NCBI GenBank assembly: GCA_050633205.1
Contig: JBOEGA010000003.1
Span: 32,148-96,147, forward strand
Direction: 5' to 3'
Source of the DNA: CBDHHC01 sp050633205
Lineage (GTDB): Bacteria; Pseudomonadota; Alphaproteobacteria; Rhizobiales; CBDHHC01
DNA length: 64,000 bases
The notes beneath the pieces are model-generated. The model did not search any database, was not told the origin of the DNA, and saw nothing but the letters and a program-made list of their open reading frames with translations. The translations under genes and the position numbers were made by a program. Position 1 is the stretch's first letter. Each line of letters begins with the position of its first letter. Positions 15,198-24,640 of the stretch are shown one piece after another.

Positions 15198-16895
15198 GTG
15201 TTTTCAAAACAAGAGAAATCCAGATCCGGTCAGTCAAGACAACCTTTCTTTGTGCGCTACCGACCTGTTGTTATTCCTGAGCAGGGGCGACTGTTTATTG
15301 CTATGGCGGGGTTCTCGCTTTTTTTCGTGATTATTGCCATGAGACTGGTTGATCTTGGCGGAGTGCAGAGTACAGCAACAATTACAGCACGGGTCTCCAG
15401 TGTTTCTCAGGTGATTGCACGTCCTGATATTCTCGACAGACATGGAAGTCTACTGGCTACTGATGTTAAAACTGCAGCCCTTTATGCCAATCCTTCCGAG
15501 GTTCTTGATGTAGAGGATGTCGTTGATAAACTGATGACTGTGCTGCCAGATCTTGATGCAAAGTCGTTAACGAAAAAACTCAGTAAAAAGAACAGCAAAT
15601 TTGCATGGGTGAAACGGCGGATTCCTCCCAAGGATGAGGAGCGTATTTTATCATTAGGACTTGTTGGATTGCATTTCAGCCATGAACCCCAGAGGGCATA
15701 TCCTGTTGGCAACCTTACCTCTCATGCTCTTGGTTATGTTGATATTGATAACCGGGGGCAAGGGGGGATAGAGCGGCATATAGACAAGATTGCCGGTGTT
15801 TATTTTCCGAAGGTTAATAAAGACGACCTTAAACCTATATTTGAGGTTTCTATTGATCTTGGTGTTCAGCATATATTGAGGCAGGAACTTTCAAAAGCTA
15901 TTAAAACCTACAGGGCTAAAGCTGCATCCGGTATAATTATGGATGTAACCAGTGGGGAAGTTATTGCAATGAGTTCGCTGCCGGATTTTGATCCTCATAA
16001 ACAAAAGCAGGCGTTGGAGAAAAAGCGTCTTGATCGAAATACAAACGGTATTTTTGAACTTGGTTCCATTTTTAAAGTTGTGACCACAGCCATGGCACTG
16101 GATACAGGAGTGGCTAATATTAACAGTGTTTTTGATGCCAGCCGTCCAATCGTTCTTGGTAAGTCCAGAATCAGGGATTACCATGGTAAGGGGCGTCCAC
16201 TGAATGTGGAAGAGGTCTTTATTTATTCGTCAAATATCGGCTCGGCAAAAATGGCTGACCGGGTGGGCATTGCCCGTCATAAAGCTTTCCTGGGAAAGCT
16301 TGGGCTTCTGACTGCAATGGAGACTGAGCTGGGACGGCATCAGGCCCCTATGAAGCCACAAAACTGGACGAGGCTGAGTACAATGACAATTGGCTTTGGT
16401 CATGGTCTGTCTGTTTCACCTTTGCAGTTTGTGGCTGCAACGGCTTCACTTGTAAATGGCGGTTATTATGTAACGCCGACATTCAGGAAACGTTCGCGGG
16501 CTGATGGCAGAGCCAAAGCAAAGAAAGTTCTGAAATCTGCGACCAGTAATGAAATTCGCCAGCTTCTGCGGCTGAATGTGGTCAAGGGAACAGGGCGGCG
16601 GGCTGATGCTCCTGGTTACCGTGTGGGTGGAAAAACGGGGACAGCAGAAAAAGCGGAGAATGGTCGGTATAACACGAACAAGCTGCTTACAAGCTTCATA
16701 AGCGTATTTCCTTCTGATGACCCTGCCTATGTGGTTCTTGTGATGCTTGATGAGCCTCAACCGGGGCCTGGGCAGAAGTCGAGACCAACAGCCGGAACGA
16801 ATGCTGCTGTGGTTACATCTAACCTGATTTCACAGGTTGGCAGCAAACTTGGCGTAATTCCTCAACAGAAAAATGTGGCGCTGTCCAGAAAATAG
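15198..16895 (+). CDS. ftsI: Septal peptidoglycan transpeptidase FtsI (PBP3)
   Basis: This is a 565-residue class B penicillin-binding protein. It has a short basic cytoplasmic tail and a single membrane helix (LFIAMAGFSLFFVIIAMRLV). A pedestal domain comes next, then the transpeptidase domain with active-site SxxK (GSIFK), SxN (YSSNIG) and KTGTA motifs in order. The GTG at 15198 sits 4 bp after the ftsL stop with CAGG as Shine-Dalgarno; a TTG 13 codons earlier would overlap ftsL. It cross-links septal peptidoglycan at the divisome. It has no PASTA domain, as is usual for Gram-negative FtsI. Confidence 0.95.
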   Translation: MFSKQEKSRSGQSRQPFFVRYRPVVIPEQGRLFIAMAGFSLFFVIIAMRLVDLGGVQSTATITARVSSVSQVIARPDILDRHGSLLATDVKTAALYANPSEVLDVEDVVDKLMTVLPDLDAKSLTKKLSKKNSKFAWVKRRIPPKDEERILSLGLVGLHFSHEPQRAYPVGNLTSHALGYVDIDNRGQGGIERHIDKIAGVYFPKVNKDDLKPIFEVSIDLGVQHILRQELSKAIKTYRAKAASGIIMDVTSGEVIAMSSLPDFDPHKQKQALEKKRLDRNTNGIFELGSIFKVVTTAMALDTGVANINSVFDASRPIVLGKSRIRDYHGKGRPLNVEEVFIYSSNIGSAKMADRVGIARHKAFLGKLGLLTAMETELGRHQAPMKPQNWTRLSTMTIGFGHGLSVSPLQFVAATASLVNGGYYVTPTFRKRSRADGRAKAKKVLKSATSNEIRQLLRLNVVKGTGRRADAPGYRVGGKTGTAEKAENGRYNTNKLLTSFISVFPSDDPAYVVLVMLDEPQPGPGQKSRPTAGTNAAVVTSNLISQVGSKLGVIPQQKNVALSRK

Positions 16896-16959
16896 TGATT
16901 ATTATCAGGACCCAAACAGGTTCTAAAATTTATATTACACTAACTGGCGGTACATAGTT

Positions 16960-18393
16960 ATGAAATTACACAGGCTTGCAGGCCCGGAAATCGAACTGGG
17001 TGAGAGACAGGCCGAGCTTGATATTACGGGGCTTACAGCGGATAGCCGTGAGGTTCGACCGGGGTATCTCTTTGCAGCTTTGCCGGGTTCGGTGATGGAT
17101 GGCACCAAATTTATTCCTTCAGCACTTGAGAAGGGCGCGTCTGCGATTTTGATGGCGGATGACCGTGAGGTTGTAATACCGGACGGCATTGCTGTAATTA
17201 AGGTTTCTAACCCGCGCAAATTTCTTGCAGTGTTTGCATCGGNNGACGTATGTGTTGCAGTGACAGGCACAAATGGCAAGACGTCGGTAGCTTCTTTTGT
17301 CAGGCAGATATGGCGGGGACTTGGTTATCAGGCCGCAAGTCTTGGAACGATTGGGCTGGTAACATCTTCGGAAAATGTGACTTCCACGCATACAACACCT
17401 GAACCAGTTGCTTTACATAAGATGTTATCACATCTGGCAGAAGATGGTATTGACCATTTGGCGGTAGAGGCTTCGAGCCATGGATTGCAGCAAAGCAGGC
17501 TTGATGGTGTTTTGCTGAAAGCGGGGGCGTTTACCAATATTTCCAGGGATCATCTGGATTATCACAAGACATTTGAAGATTATTTTAATCAAAAAAAGCG
17601 TCTGTTCAGTGAATTGCTGCCGGATGGTGCTGCTGCGGTTATTGATATGGATGCGGAGGGAGCAAAGGATATTGTTGATATCGCTTCCAGACGCGGATTG
17701 ATTATTGCGGGTGTCGGGCGGAAGGGAGATACCATTCAACTCACTGATGTTGTGCTGGACGGGTATGCCCAGAAACTTACATTATTATACGGCGGTACTG
17801 AATATAAGGTTCATCTGCCGCTTGTAGGGGACTTTCAGGTTTCCAATGCACTTGTTGCAGCGGCCTTGTGTCTGACACAGGGTGACAGTCCTAGCTGTGT
17901 TTTTCAACAACTTGAAGACCTTGAAGGTGCCAGAGGGCGTCTTGAATTTGCTGGTGAAACAGCTCAAGGGGCTCCTGTCTTTATTGATTATGCGCACACA
18001 CCTGATGCGCTGGAGAATGCGCTTACTTCGTTGAGGCCTTATGTTAAAAACAGGCTGTCAGTTGTTTTTGGCTGTGGCGGCGACCGTGATAAAGGCAAGC
18101 GCCCTTTGATGGGGCAGGTTGCGGATCAACAGGCTGATATGGTTTATGTGACTGATGATAATCCGCGTGGCGAAGATGCTGCTGTTATTCGTGCAGAAGT
18201 TCTTGAAGGGGCCTCGGGAGCTGTCGAGATTGGTGACAGGCAGTCAGCAATTCAGCGGGCCGTAGATGATGCGGTTGAGGGAGATGTGGTGCTTGTGGCT
18301 GGCAAAGGTCATGAAACGGGCCAAATTATAAAAGACAAAGTGATACCGTTTTCCGACCATGATGCTGTTCGGGAGGCTATAAGAGGAGAATAA
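16960..18393 (+). CDS. murE: UDP-N-acetylmuramoyl-tripeptide synthetase MurE (meso-diaminopimelate adding)
   Basis: This protein of about 477 residues has the ATP-binding P-loop TGTNGKTS. The segment FTNISRDHLDYHKTFEDYF is typical of Mur ligases. The DNPR motif (VTDDNPRGEDAA) reads out meso-diaminopimelate. It adds the third amino acid to UDP-MurNAc-dipeptide in the cytoplasm. Two undetermined bases at 17243-17244 sit just before the P-loop. Compared with remembered MurE proteins, about six residues of the usual linker appear to be missing there, so the NN may mark a small collapsed gap rather than two unknown bases. Confidence 0.95.
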   Translation: MKLHRLAGPEIELGERQAELDITGLTADSREVRPGYLFAALPGSVMDGTKFIPSALEKGASAILMADDREVVIPDGIAVIKVSNPRKFLAVFASXDVCVAVTGTNGKTSVASFVRQIWRGLGYQAASLGTIGLVTSSENVTSTHTTPEPVALHKMLSHLAEDGIDHLAVEASSHGLQQSRLDGVLLKAGAFTNISRDHLDYHKTFEDYFNQKKRLFSELLPDGAAAVIDMDAEGAKDIVDIASRRGLIIAGVGRKGDTIQLTDVVLDGYAQKLTLLYGGTEYKVHLPLVGDFQVSNALVAAALCLTQGDSPSCVFQQLEDLEGARGRLEFAGETAQGAPVFIDYAHTPDALENALTSLRPYVKNRLSVVFGCGGDRDKGKRPLMGQVADQQADMVYVTDDNPRGEDAAVIRAEVLEGASGAVEIGDRQSAIQRAVDDAVEGDVVLVAGKGHETGQIIKDKVIPFSDHDAVREAIRGE

Positions 18394-18397
18394 CAAG

Positions 18398-19798
18398 ATG
18401 AACGAGCCTCTTTGGCGAATTTCCAGTATTGCTGCCGCAACTGACGGGGAATGTCAGTTTGACGTTGATGCAGAGATTTCAGGGATTTCTATTGACAGCC
18501 GTACCCTTAACAAGGGTGATCTTTATATTGCGATCGTCGGTGATGTCCATGATGGACATCGATTTGTTGAGGCTGCTCTGAAGGCAGGTGCAGGGGCTGC
18601 ACTGGTTCGCAAGGATTATAAGCCTGAGGGGGATGTGGGTCCTCTTATATATGTTGATGATACACTGCGTGCCATGGAAGCTCTTGGGCAGGCAGCAAGA
18701 GGGCGGACGGATGCCAGGGTTATTGCTGTTACGGGTTCTGTTGGAAAGACAGGCACGAAGGAAGCTTTAAGGCAATGTCTTGAGGGGCAGGGTAAAATTC
18801 ATGCCTCTGTAAAATCCTTTAATAATCACTGGGGAGTGCCGATTTCACTGTCCCGTATGCCTGCTGATACAGATTACGGGGTGTTTGAGGTTGGTATGAA
18901 CCATCCGGGTGAAATTACTCCGCTTGTCAGGTTTATAAGGCCGCATATTGCTATTATTACGACTGTTGAACCGGTCCATATTGAGTTTTTCAAGTCTGTT
19001 GAAGAGATTGCTGCGGCCAAGGCCGAGATTTTTGATGGTCTGGAAGCTGGTGGCATTGCCATTCTGAACAGAGATAATCCGCATTTTGAATTTTTGAAAG
19101 GGCGCGCTGCCGAGATCGGAGCACGTGTTGTTCCATTTGGAGAGCATGAAGAGGCTGAAGCCCGGATTCTGAATGTTGAACTGCACCCCGACCGTTCCGA
19201 GGTGACTGCCGATCTGCTGGGGCAGGAAATTCGCTTTACTATGGGCATTCCCGGCAAGCATCTGGTGATGAATTCAATGGCTGTGCTGGCTGCTATCAAG
19301 CTGGCCGGGGCAGATGTGGAGAAGGCAGCAGCAGTTCTGGCGAATTTGCAGGCTGAGGAGGGGAGAGGCGCTAAAGAGGTTATTGCTCTGGATGGTGGTG
19401 ATGTGGCTATTGTCGATGAGAGCTATAATGCGAATCCGGCTTCCATGAGAGCTGCGATTGCTTCTTTTGCACAATCCATGCAGCAAGGATATTCCAGACG
19501 TATTGTGGTTCTGGGGGATATGCTGGAGCTTGGGGACAAGGCAGAACAGCTTCATAAAGATCTTAAAGGTCCAATACTGGATAGCGGAGTTGATCTTGTT
19601 TTTGCCTGTGGGGAACAGATGTCCGGTCTATTTTCGACCCTTCCTGCCACTTTACAGGGGAATTGTGCTGCGAATTCAGAGGAATTAATTCCTGAATTAT
19701 TAAAAGCGCTGGGACCCGGTGATGCTATTATGGTAAAAGGGTCGCTGGGAAGTCGTATGGGGCCAGTTGTTGAAGCCTTGAAAAAGCACTTCAGATAG
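18398..19798 (+). CDS. murF: UDP-N-acetylmuramoyl-tripeptide--D-alanyl-D-alanine ligase MurF
   Basis: This is a 466-residue Mur ligase starting 4 bp after murE. The P-loop is VTGSVGKTGTKE, followed by KSFNNHWGVP and the FEVGMNHPGEI segment characteristic of MurF. The C-terminal domain contains VDESYNANPASMRAAI. It attaches D-Ala-D-Ala to the UDP-MurNAc-tripeptide, completing the pentapeptide. A 105-bp gap with the palindrome CCCCTTAAGGGG separates it from mraY. Confidence 0.96.
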   Translation: MNEPLWRISSIAAATDGECQFDVDAEISGISIDSRTLNKGDLYIAIVGDVHDGHRFVEAALKAGAGAALVRKDYKPEGDVGPLIYVDDTLRAMEALGQAARGRTDARVIAVTGSVGKTGTKEALRQCLEGQGKIHASVKSFNNHWGVPISLSRMPADTDYGVFEVGMNHPGEITPLVRFIRPHIAIITTVEPVHIEFFKSVEEIAAAKAEIFDGLEAGGIAILNRDNPHFEFLKGRAAEIGARVVPFGEHEEAEARILNVELHPDRSEVTADLLGQEIRFTMGIPGKHLVMNSMAVLAAIKLAGADVEKAAAVLANLQAEEGRGAKEVIALDGGDVAIVDESYNANPASMRAAIASFAQSMQQGYSRRIVVLGDMLELGDKAEQLHKDLKGPILDSGVDLVFACGEQMSGLFSTLPATLQGNCAANSEELIPELLKALGPGDAIMVKGSLGSRMGPVVEALKKHFR

Positions 19799-19903
19799 GG
19801 TTATTAAACGGCTAAGGTATTTTCGTCATTGGGCTGGGGGCAGGGCCTAAAGCACAAGGCAGCGTATACCCCTTAAGGGGATTGTGAAGAATAAGGAAAA
19901 ACA

Positions 19904-20989
19904 ATGCTTTATTACCTGGTCGAGCTGAGAGACCAAATCGGACCGTTTAACGTTTTTCAATATATCACTTTAAGAACTGGCGGAGCGATTATGACCGCCA
20001 TGTTTTTTGTTTTTATGTTTGGTCCAGGACTTATTAATCTATTGCGCCTGAAGCAGGGACGTGGTCAGCCAATTCGTGAAGACGGGCCACAGAGCCATAT
20101 TATTCAGAAGCAGGGCACGCCAACCATGGGTGGTCTGATGATCCTTTCAGGGATTACCGTTTCCACGCTGTTATGGGCTAACCTCAGCAACCAGTATGTA
20201 TGGATCGTGCTTTTTGTGACTTTGGGGTACGGGGCTATCGGATTTTATGATGATTATCTGAAGGTTTCCAAACATACGCATCACGGTTTTTCCAGCAAGA
20301 TACGCCTTGGCCTTGAGTTTCTGATTGCCGGTATTGCCACTATCTGGTTTGTGACGCTGGGCAAAGGGGATACCTCCATGTCCGTAGCTGTTCCGATGCT
20401 GAAGGATTACTGGATTTATCTTGGCTGGTTCTTCGTAGTTTTCGGTATGATTGTTATTTCGGGTGCCGGTAATGCGGTCAACCTCACTGACGGTCTTGAT
20501 GGTCTGGCTATCGGGCCTGTTATGATTGCTGCGGCTACGTTTGGATTGATTGCCTATCTTGTTGGACACTCTGCATTTTCAACTCACCTTCAAATTCCAT
20601 ATGTATCGGGTACTGGTGAACTGGCTGTTATCTGTGGTGCTATTATTGGTGCAGGGCTTGGTTTTCTCTGGTTTAATGCCCCCCCTGCCATGATTTTTAT
20701 GGGGGATACCGGATCACTCGCGCTGGGCGGTGCTCTGGGGGCTATCGCGGTTGCCACCAAGCATGAGCTGGTTCTGGCGATTGTTGGTGGTCTGTTTGTG
20801 CTGGAGGCTGTGTCTGTTATTGTGCAGGTGGCTTCGTTCAAGCTGACGGGTAAAAGAGTATTCAGGATGGCGCCTATTCACCATCATTTTGAACAAAAGG
20901 GCTGGAAAGAACCGACAATTGTTATCCGTTTCTGGATTATTGCAGTTGTTCTGGCGCTTCTTGCTCTGGCAACATTGAAATTGCGTTGA
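19904..20989 (+). CDS. mraY: Phospho-N-acetylmuramoyl-pentapeptide transferase MraY
   Basis: This is a 361-residue polytopic inner-membrane enzyme with about ten helices. Signature segments are GTPTMGGLMI, GFYDDYLK, NAVNLTDGLDGLA and the late HHHFE (MAPIHHHFEQKGW). It transfers phospho-MurNAc-pentapeptide to undecaprenyl phosphate, giving lipid I. The codon for the start lies 6 bp after AAGGAAA. It is followed within 7 bp by murD. Confidence 0.96.
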   Translation: MLYYLVELRDQIGPFNVFQYITLRTGGAIMTAMFFVFMFGPGLINLLRLKQGRGQPIREDGPQSHIIQKQGTPTMGGLMILSGITVSTLLWANLSNQYVWIVLFVTLGYGAIGFYDDYLKVSKHTHHGFSSKIRLGLEFLIAGIATIWFVTLGKGDTSMSVAVPMLKDYWIYLGWFFVVFGMIVISGAGNAVNLTDGLDGLAIGPVMIAAATFGLIAYLVGHSAFSTHLQIPYVSGTGELAVICGAIIGAGLGFLWFNAPPAMIFMGDTGSLALGGALGAIAVATKHELVLAIVGGLFVLEAVSVIVQVASFKLTGKRVFRMAPIHHHFEQKGWKEPTIVIRFWIIAVVLALLALATLKLR

Positions 20990-20996
20990 TAGTGAT

Positions 20997-22376
20997 ATGA
21001 TACCAATAACATCCTATTCGGGTAAGTCGGTTGCAGTCTTTGGCCTTGGTATGTCAGGGCTGGGGACAGCGCGTGCACTGGAGGCCGGTGGTGCCGTTGT
21101 GTCCTGCTGGGATGATGGTGAGGCTGGCCGTGCCAAAGCGGCTGAAGCGGGATTTAATGTTGTTGATCTGAATGAGGCTGACTGGTCAGGCTTTTCATCG
21201 CTAATACTGGCTCCGGGCGTGCCGTTGACACATCCGGTTCCGCACTGGACTGTTACGAAAGCCCTGGATGCAGGTGTTGAGGTTATCGGTGATACAGAGC
21301 TGTTTTTCAGGGAGCATAAGGCTCTTGGCAGTAAGGCCAGGCTGATTGGTATTACGGGGACAAATGGCAAATCCACGACCACTGCGCTGGTTGCCCACCT
21401 GCTAGCATCTGCCGGACGTGATGTTGAGATGGGCGGGAATATTGGCAAGGCGGTTCTGGATCTGGAGCCTTTTGCTGATGATCGTGTCTATGTGATTGAA
21501 TTTTCTTCCTATCAGATTGACCTGACGCCAAGTATGCACCTTGATGCTGCCGCTCTTCTTAATGTAACTCCTGATCATATTGACCGTCACGGGACGGTTG
21601 AGAATTATGCGGGGGTTAAAGAGCATATATTCCAGAATATGCATAAAGGTCAGACAGCTGTTATTGGTGTTGATGATATTTATTGTCAGGAGATTGCGTC
21701 CCGGCTTTATGGAGATTTTGATGTTCAGCATATATCGGTTGAGCATGATATCAAAAACGGTATCCGCGCCAATGATGGCGTACTTTATTCGGTCCGTGAC
21801 GGCGAGACATCCCAGCTTGTTTCTTTGATAGGTGTTAATAATCTGCGTGGCTCCCATAACTGGCAGAATGCGGCAGTAGCTTTTGCTCTGGTGCAGAGTG
21901 TTGGTGTTTCTGCTGAAGATATTGCCAAAGGGTTTGAGATATTTCCGGGGCTTGCGCACCGGATGCAGGAAATTGCCCGTGATGGTGCCATTGTTTATGT
22001 CAATGACTCCAAAGCAACAAATGCGGATGCTGCTGCAAAAGCGCTTTCGTCCTACGAGGAGATTTACTGGATTGTCGGTGGTGTTGCCAAGGATGGTGGT
22101 ATTGACAGCCTGAAAGAATATTTTCCACGGATTGTCAAAGCCTATCTGATTGGGCAGGCTGGAGAGGACTTTTCGCAGGTTCTTGAAGGCAAGGTTCCGT
22201 TTGAACTTTCGGGCACAATTGAGCAGGCTGTTAAATCTGCGTCTCTGGATGCAAAGGTATCTCAAGGGGTCGAGCGGGTTATATTACTGTCTCCTGCCTG
22301 TGCTTCGTTTGATCAATATCCGAACTTTGCTGTCCGGGGTGATGATTTTTGCAGGGTTGTTGAGGGATTGCTCTAA
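20997..22376 (+). CDS. murD: UDP-N-acetylmuramoylalanine--D-glutamate ligase MurD
   Basis: This is a 459-residue Mur ligase. It has an N-terminal Rossmann motif (VAVFGLGMSGLGTARAL), P-loop GTNGKSTTTALV, MGGNIGKAVLD, NVTPDHIDRH and VYVNDSKATNADAA. It adds D-glutamate to UDP-MurNAc-L-Ala. It is the last dcw gene here. The usual next genes (ftsW, murG, murC, murB) do not follow, so the cluster is split. Confidence 0.95.
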   Translation: MIPITSYSGKSVAVFGLGMSGLGTARALEAGGAVVSCWDDGEAGRAKAAEAGFNVVDLNEADWSGFSSLILAPGVPLTHPVPHWTVTKALDAGVEVIGDTELFFREHKALGSKARLIGITGTNGKSTTTALVAHLLASAGRDVEMGGNIGKAVLDLEPFADDRVYVIEFSSYQIDLTPSMHLDAAALLNVTPDHIDRHGTVENYAGVKEHIFQNMHKGQTAVIGVDDIYCQEIASRLYGDFDVQHISVEHDIKNGIRANDGVLYSVRDGETSQLVSLIGVNNLRGSHNWQNAAVAFALVQSVGVSAEDIAKGFEIFPGLAHRMQEIARDGAIVYVNDSKATNADAAAKALSSYEEIYWIVGGVAKDGGIDSLKEYFPRIVKAYLIGQAGEDFSQVLEGKVPFELSGTIEQAVKSASLDAKVSQGVERVILLSPACASFDQYPNFAVRGDDFCRVVEGLL

Positions 22377-22424
22377 AGAGCGATGTTGTTTTATTTAATA
22401 TAATTTCATTTCGGGGCTTTTGTT

Positions 22425-23225
22425 ATGTCTCAAGATATATCAGAGGATGAGGTGTCTTCTGCCTGGGATAGCAATGCTTCCCAGTGGACGGCTGATGTAC
22501 GTGCGGGATTTGACCTTTATCGTGAGCTTTATACGTTTCCCGAGTTTCTTAAATTTATCCCGGATATTGCGGGTTGTGATGTTCTGGATCTTGGATGTGG
22601 TGAAGGAACCAATACGCGGAAATTCTTCGAACTTGGTGCGAGGGTAACAGGGATCGATATTTCCCAGTCCATGCTGGATGAGGCTATTCTGGAGGAACAG
22701 AAAGATCCCAGAGACATTCAATATTACCGGACATCATTTACTGATTTAAGCCGCTTTTCCGATAACTCTTTTGACCATGCTTTGTCGACTATGGCTTTGA
22801 TGGATGGTCCGGATTTTGATCTGGCGATGAAGGAGGCTTTCAGGGTTTTGAAGCCCGGTGGGCATCTGGTTTTTAGTGTGTTGCATCCCTGTTTTATGAC
22901 GTCTGGTTTTAAGTGGATACTTTCTGATGATGGAATGCATGAAGGTTTATGTGTGAGCCGTTATTTTGAAGAGGGTGGTTATACTGAAGAGTGGAAGTTC
23001 AGCAAGCGTCCGGGGGAAGATGATGTGCCTTTGTTCAGGATACCAAGGTTTCCCAAAAAGCTGTCTGATTATATAAACAGTGTTATTGGTGCCGGGTTTA
23101 AGTTAAGTTCACTTGCTGAACCACGACCAGATAAAGCGTTATCAGAAAAACATGAATGGTTGAAACGCTGGTATGATCATGCGCCTCTCGTGCTTTTTGT
23201 GAGCGCAGTTAAAGACATAAAATGA
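22425..23225 (+). CDS. Class I SAM-dependent methyltransferase
   Basis: This is a 266-residue protein of the Methyltransf_11/25 type. Motif I is VLDLGCGEGTNTRKF, followed by GIDISQSMLDEA. Later come DHALSTMALMDG and FRVLKPGGHLVFSVLHP. It lies 48 bp after murD and may be read through from the dcw operon. The substrate cannot be told; it could be a small molecule or a quinone or lipid precursor. Confidence 0.85.
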   Translation: MSQDISEDEVSSAWDSNASQWTADVRAGFDLYRELYTFPEFLKFIPDIAGCDVLDLGCGEGTNTRKFFELGARVTGIDISQSMLDEAILEEQKDPRDIQYYRTSFTDLSRFSDNSFDHALSTMALMDGPDFDLAMKEAFRVLKPGGHLVFSVLHPCFMTSGFKWILSDDGMHEGLCVSRYFEEGGYTEEWKFSKRPGEDDVPLFRIPRFPKKLSDYINSVIGAGFKLSSLAEPRPDKALSEKHEWLKRWYDHAPLVLFVSAVKDIK

Positions 23226-23293
23226 CTATTTCTGTCAGTATTTCAACAAAATAGCTTTATAGGTTCACCATAATAACTATATGGGAGGTTGTT

Positions 23294-23605
23294 ATGGTAG
23301 ACATTATCAAGGTATTTGCCGAGCAGTTTGGTCTGGTGGCACTTTATGCTGTTATTGTTTTGTATATGGGCTTTACTGCGAATGGGCTGAAGCATCTGAT
23401 TTTTATGCTTGGTATCGTTTGCGGTGTTTTTATAACCATGTTTCAGGCGTTTAATCTGAAATCACAATTTGGTTTTCTGGATGTGACGCAGTTTGTGCCG
23501 GTATCGCAGGATATCGGGAATATAGCTGTGGCTGTTGTGTTTGTTTATGTTCTTGGCTTTGTGGCCTATGGACTGAAGCAAACTATTGCGCCGAGTGAAG
23601 CCTGA
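23294..23605 (+). CDS. Small membrane protein, three helices
   Basis: This is a 103-residue protein with a good Shine-Dalgarno (GGGAGG, 23283-23288, 5 bp before the ATG). It has three predicted membrane helices, at about 11-27, 32-52 and 75-95, a short polar loop (NLKSQFGFLDVTQ) and a charged C-terminus. The N-terminal half vaguely recalls segments of dicarboxylate symporters, but it is too short to be a transporter. I do not recognise it. It converges on serB, with stops 4 bp apart. Confidence 0.6.
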   Translation: MVDIIKVFAEQFGLVALYAVIVLYMGFTANGLKHLIFMLGIVCGVFITMFQAFNLKSQFGFLDVTQFVPVSQDIGNIAVAVVFVYVLGFVAYGLKQTIAPSEA

Positions 23606-23608
23606 GTT

Positions 23609-24505
23609 TTATTCCACAAACTCTTCGCGCTTGTAGCCTTGCATAAACAGTAGTGCGGTCAGGTCGCCATAGTTGACCTGGGCGTCAGCTTTTTCGGCTA
23701 CGACCTGTTTTGCGTGAAATGCTACGCCGAGGCCTGCTGCTTCGATCATTGCGAGATCGTTAGCGCCGTCTCCTACAGCCAGAGTTTCATCTGATTGCAG
23801 GTTATTTTCTTTTGCAAATTCGTTGAGGGATGCGAGTTTTGCTTCCCTGCCAAGGATCGGTTCAATCACGTTGCCAGTCAAAGCGCCATTTTCGATTTCG
23901 AGAATGTTTGCGCGATTGATATGGAAGCCAACCATGTCGGCTATTCTGCTGGTGAAAAATGTAAAGCCGCCAGAGACGAGTGCTGTATAGGCTCCGTTTT
24001 TACTCATGGTCTGCACCAGAGTTTTTGCGCCTGGTGTCAGCTCCAGGTTTTTTTCGATGACCTGCTGAAGTGTGTTTTCATCCAGTCCTTTGAGAAGGGC
24101 AACACGTTCCTTTAAAGCGCTGTCGAAATTCAGTTCGCCGTTCATTGCGCGTTCGGTAATGACTGATACCTTTTCGCGAAGGCCAGCAAAGTCTGCTATT
24201 TCGTCGATACATTCCTGCTGTATTATTGTTGAGTCCATATCAGCGATAAGGAGCTTTTTCTTCAGGGTATCGTAGGGCCGGACAGCTATATCGATCGGGT
24301 ATTGTTCATATTTCTGGCGGATATGTTGCTCAATGACGGGCAGGTCAATTGCCGAGGCTTCAAATCTGATAAGCAGGGCTTCTTCTTTTGACAGCCATTC
24401 AACCTGCTGGGCGTCTGGCAAGTATTTTGATGTAGATGTCACATCATCTTCAGTCAGTGGGCAGACTTGCGGGTTGCTGATTAAGATGAGTGCTTGTGAT
24501 GCCAT
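23609..24505 (-). CDS. serB: Phosphoserine phosphatase SerB
   Basis: This is a 298-residue HAD-superfamily phosphatase. Motif I is DMDSTII (nucleophile Asp), motif II ALVSGGFTFF and motif III with the metal site AVGDGANDLAMI. The N-terminal ~80 residues form an ACT-like regulatory part, as in long SerB proteins. It catalyses the last step of L-serine synthesis in the cytoplasm. It diverges from miaA with a 135-bp shared upstream region. Confidence 0.94.
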   Translation of the reverse strand: MASQALILISNPQVCPLTEDDVTSTSKYLPDAQQVEWLSKEEALLIRFEASAIDLPVIEQHIRQKYEQYPIDIAVRPYDTLKKKLLIADMDSTIIQQECIDEIADFAGLREKVSVITERAMNGELNFDSALKERVALLKGLDENTLQQVIEKNLELTPGAKTLVQTMSKNGAYTALVSGGFTFFTSRIADMVGFHINRANILEIENGALTGNVIEPILGREAKLASLNEFAKENNLQSDETLAVGDGANDLAMIEAAGLGVAFHAKQVVAEKADAQVNYGDLTALLFMQGYKREEFVE

Positions 24506-24640
24506 GATGCCCGGTTCGCTTTATAGTGTTGTTTGTTGATGATCTGTGTTTTGTCCCTGAATTGTTAGTACAGGGCATTTTACAGAACCTATAACGGAAA
24601 AGTTCTTGAGAAGTAAAAGCATTTTATCCTAAATAAATCT

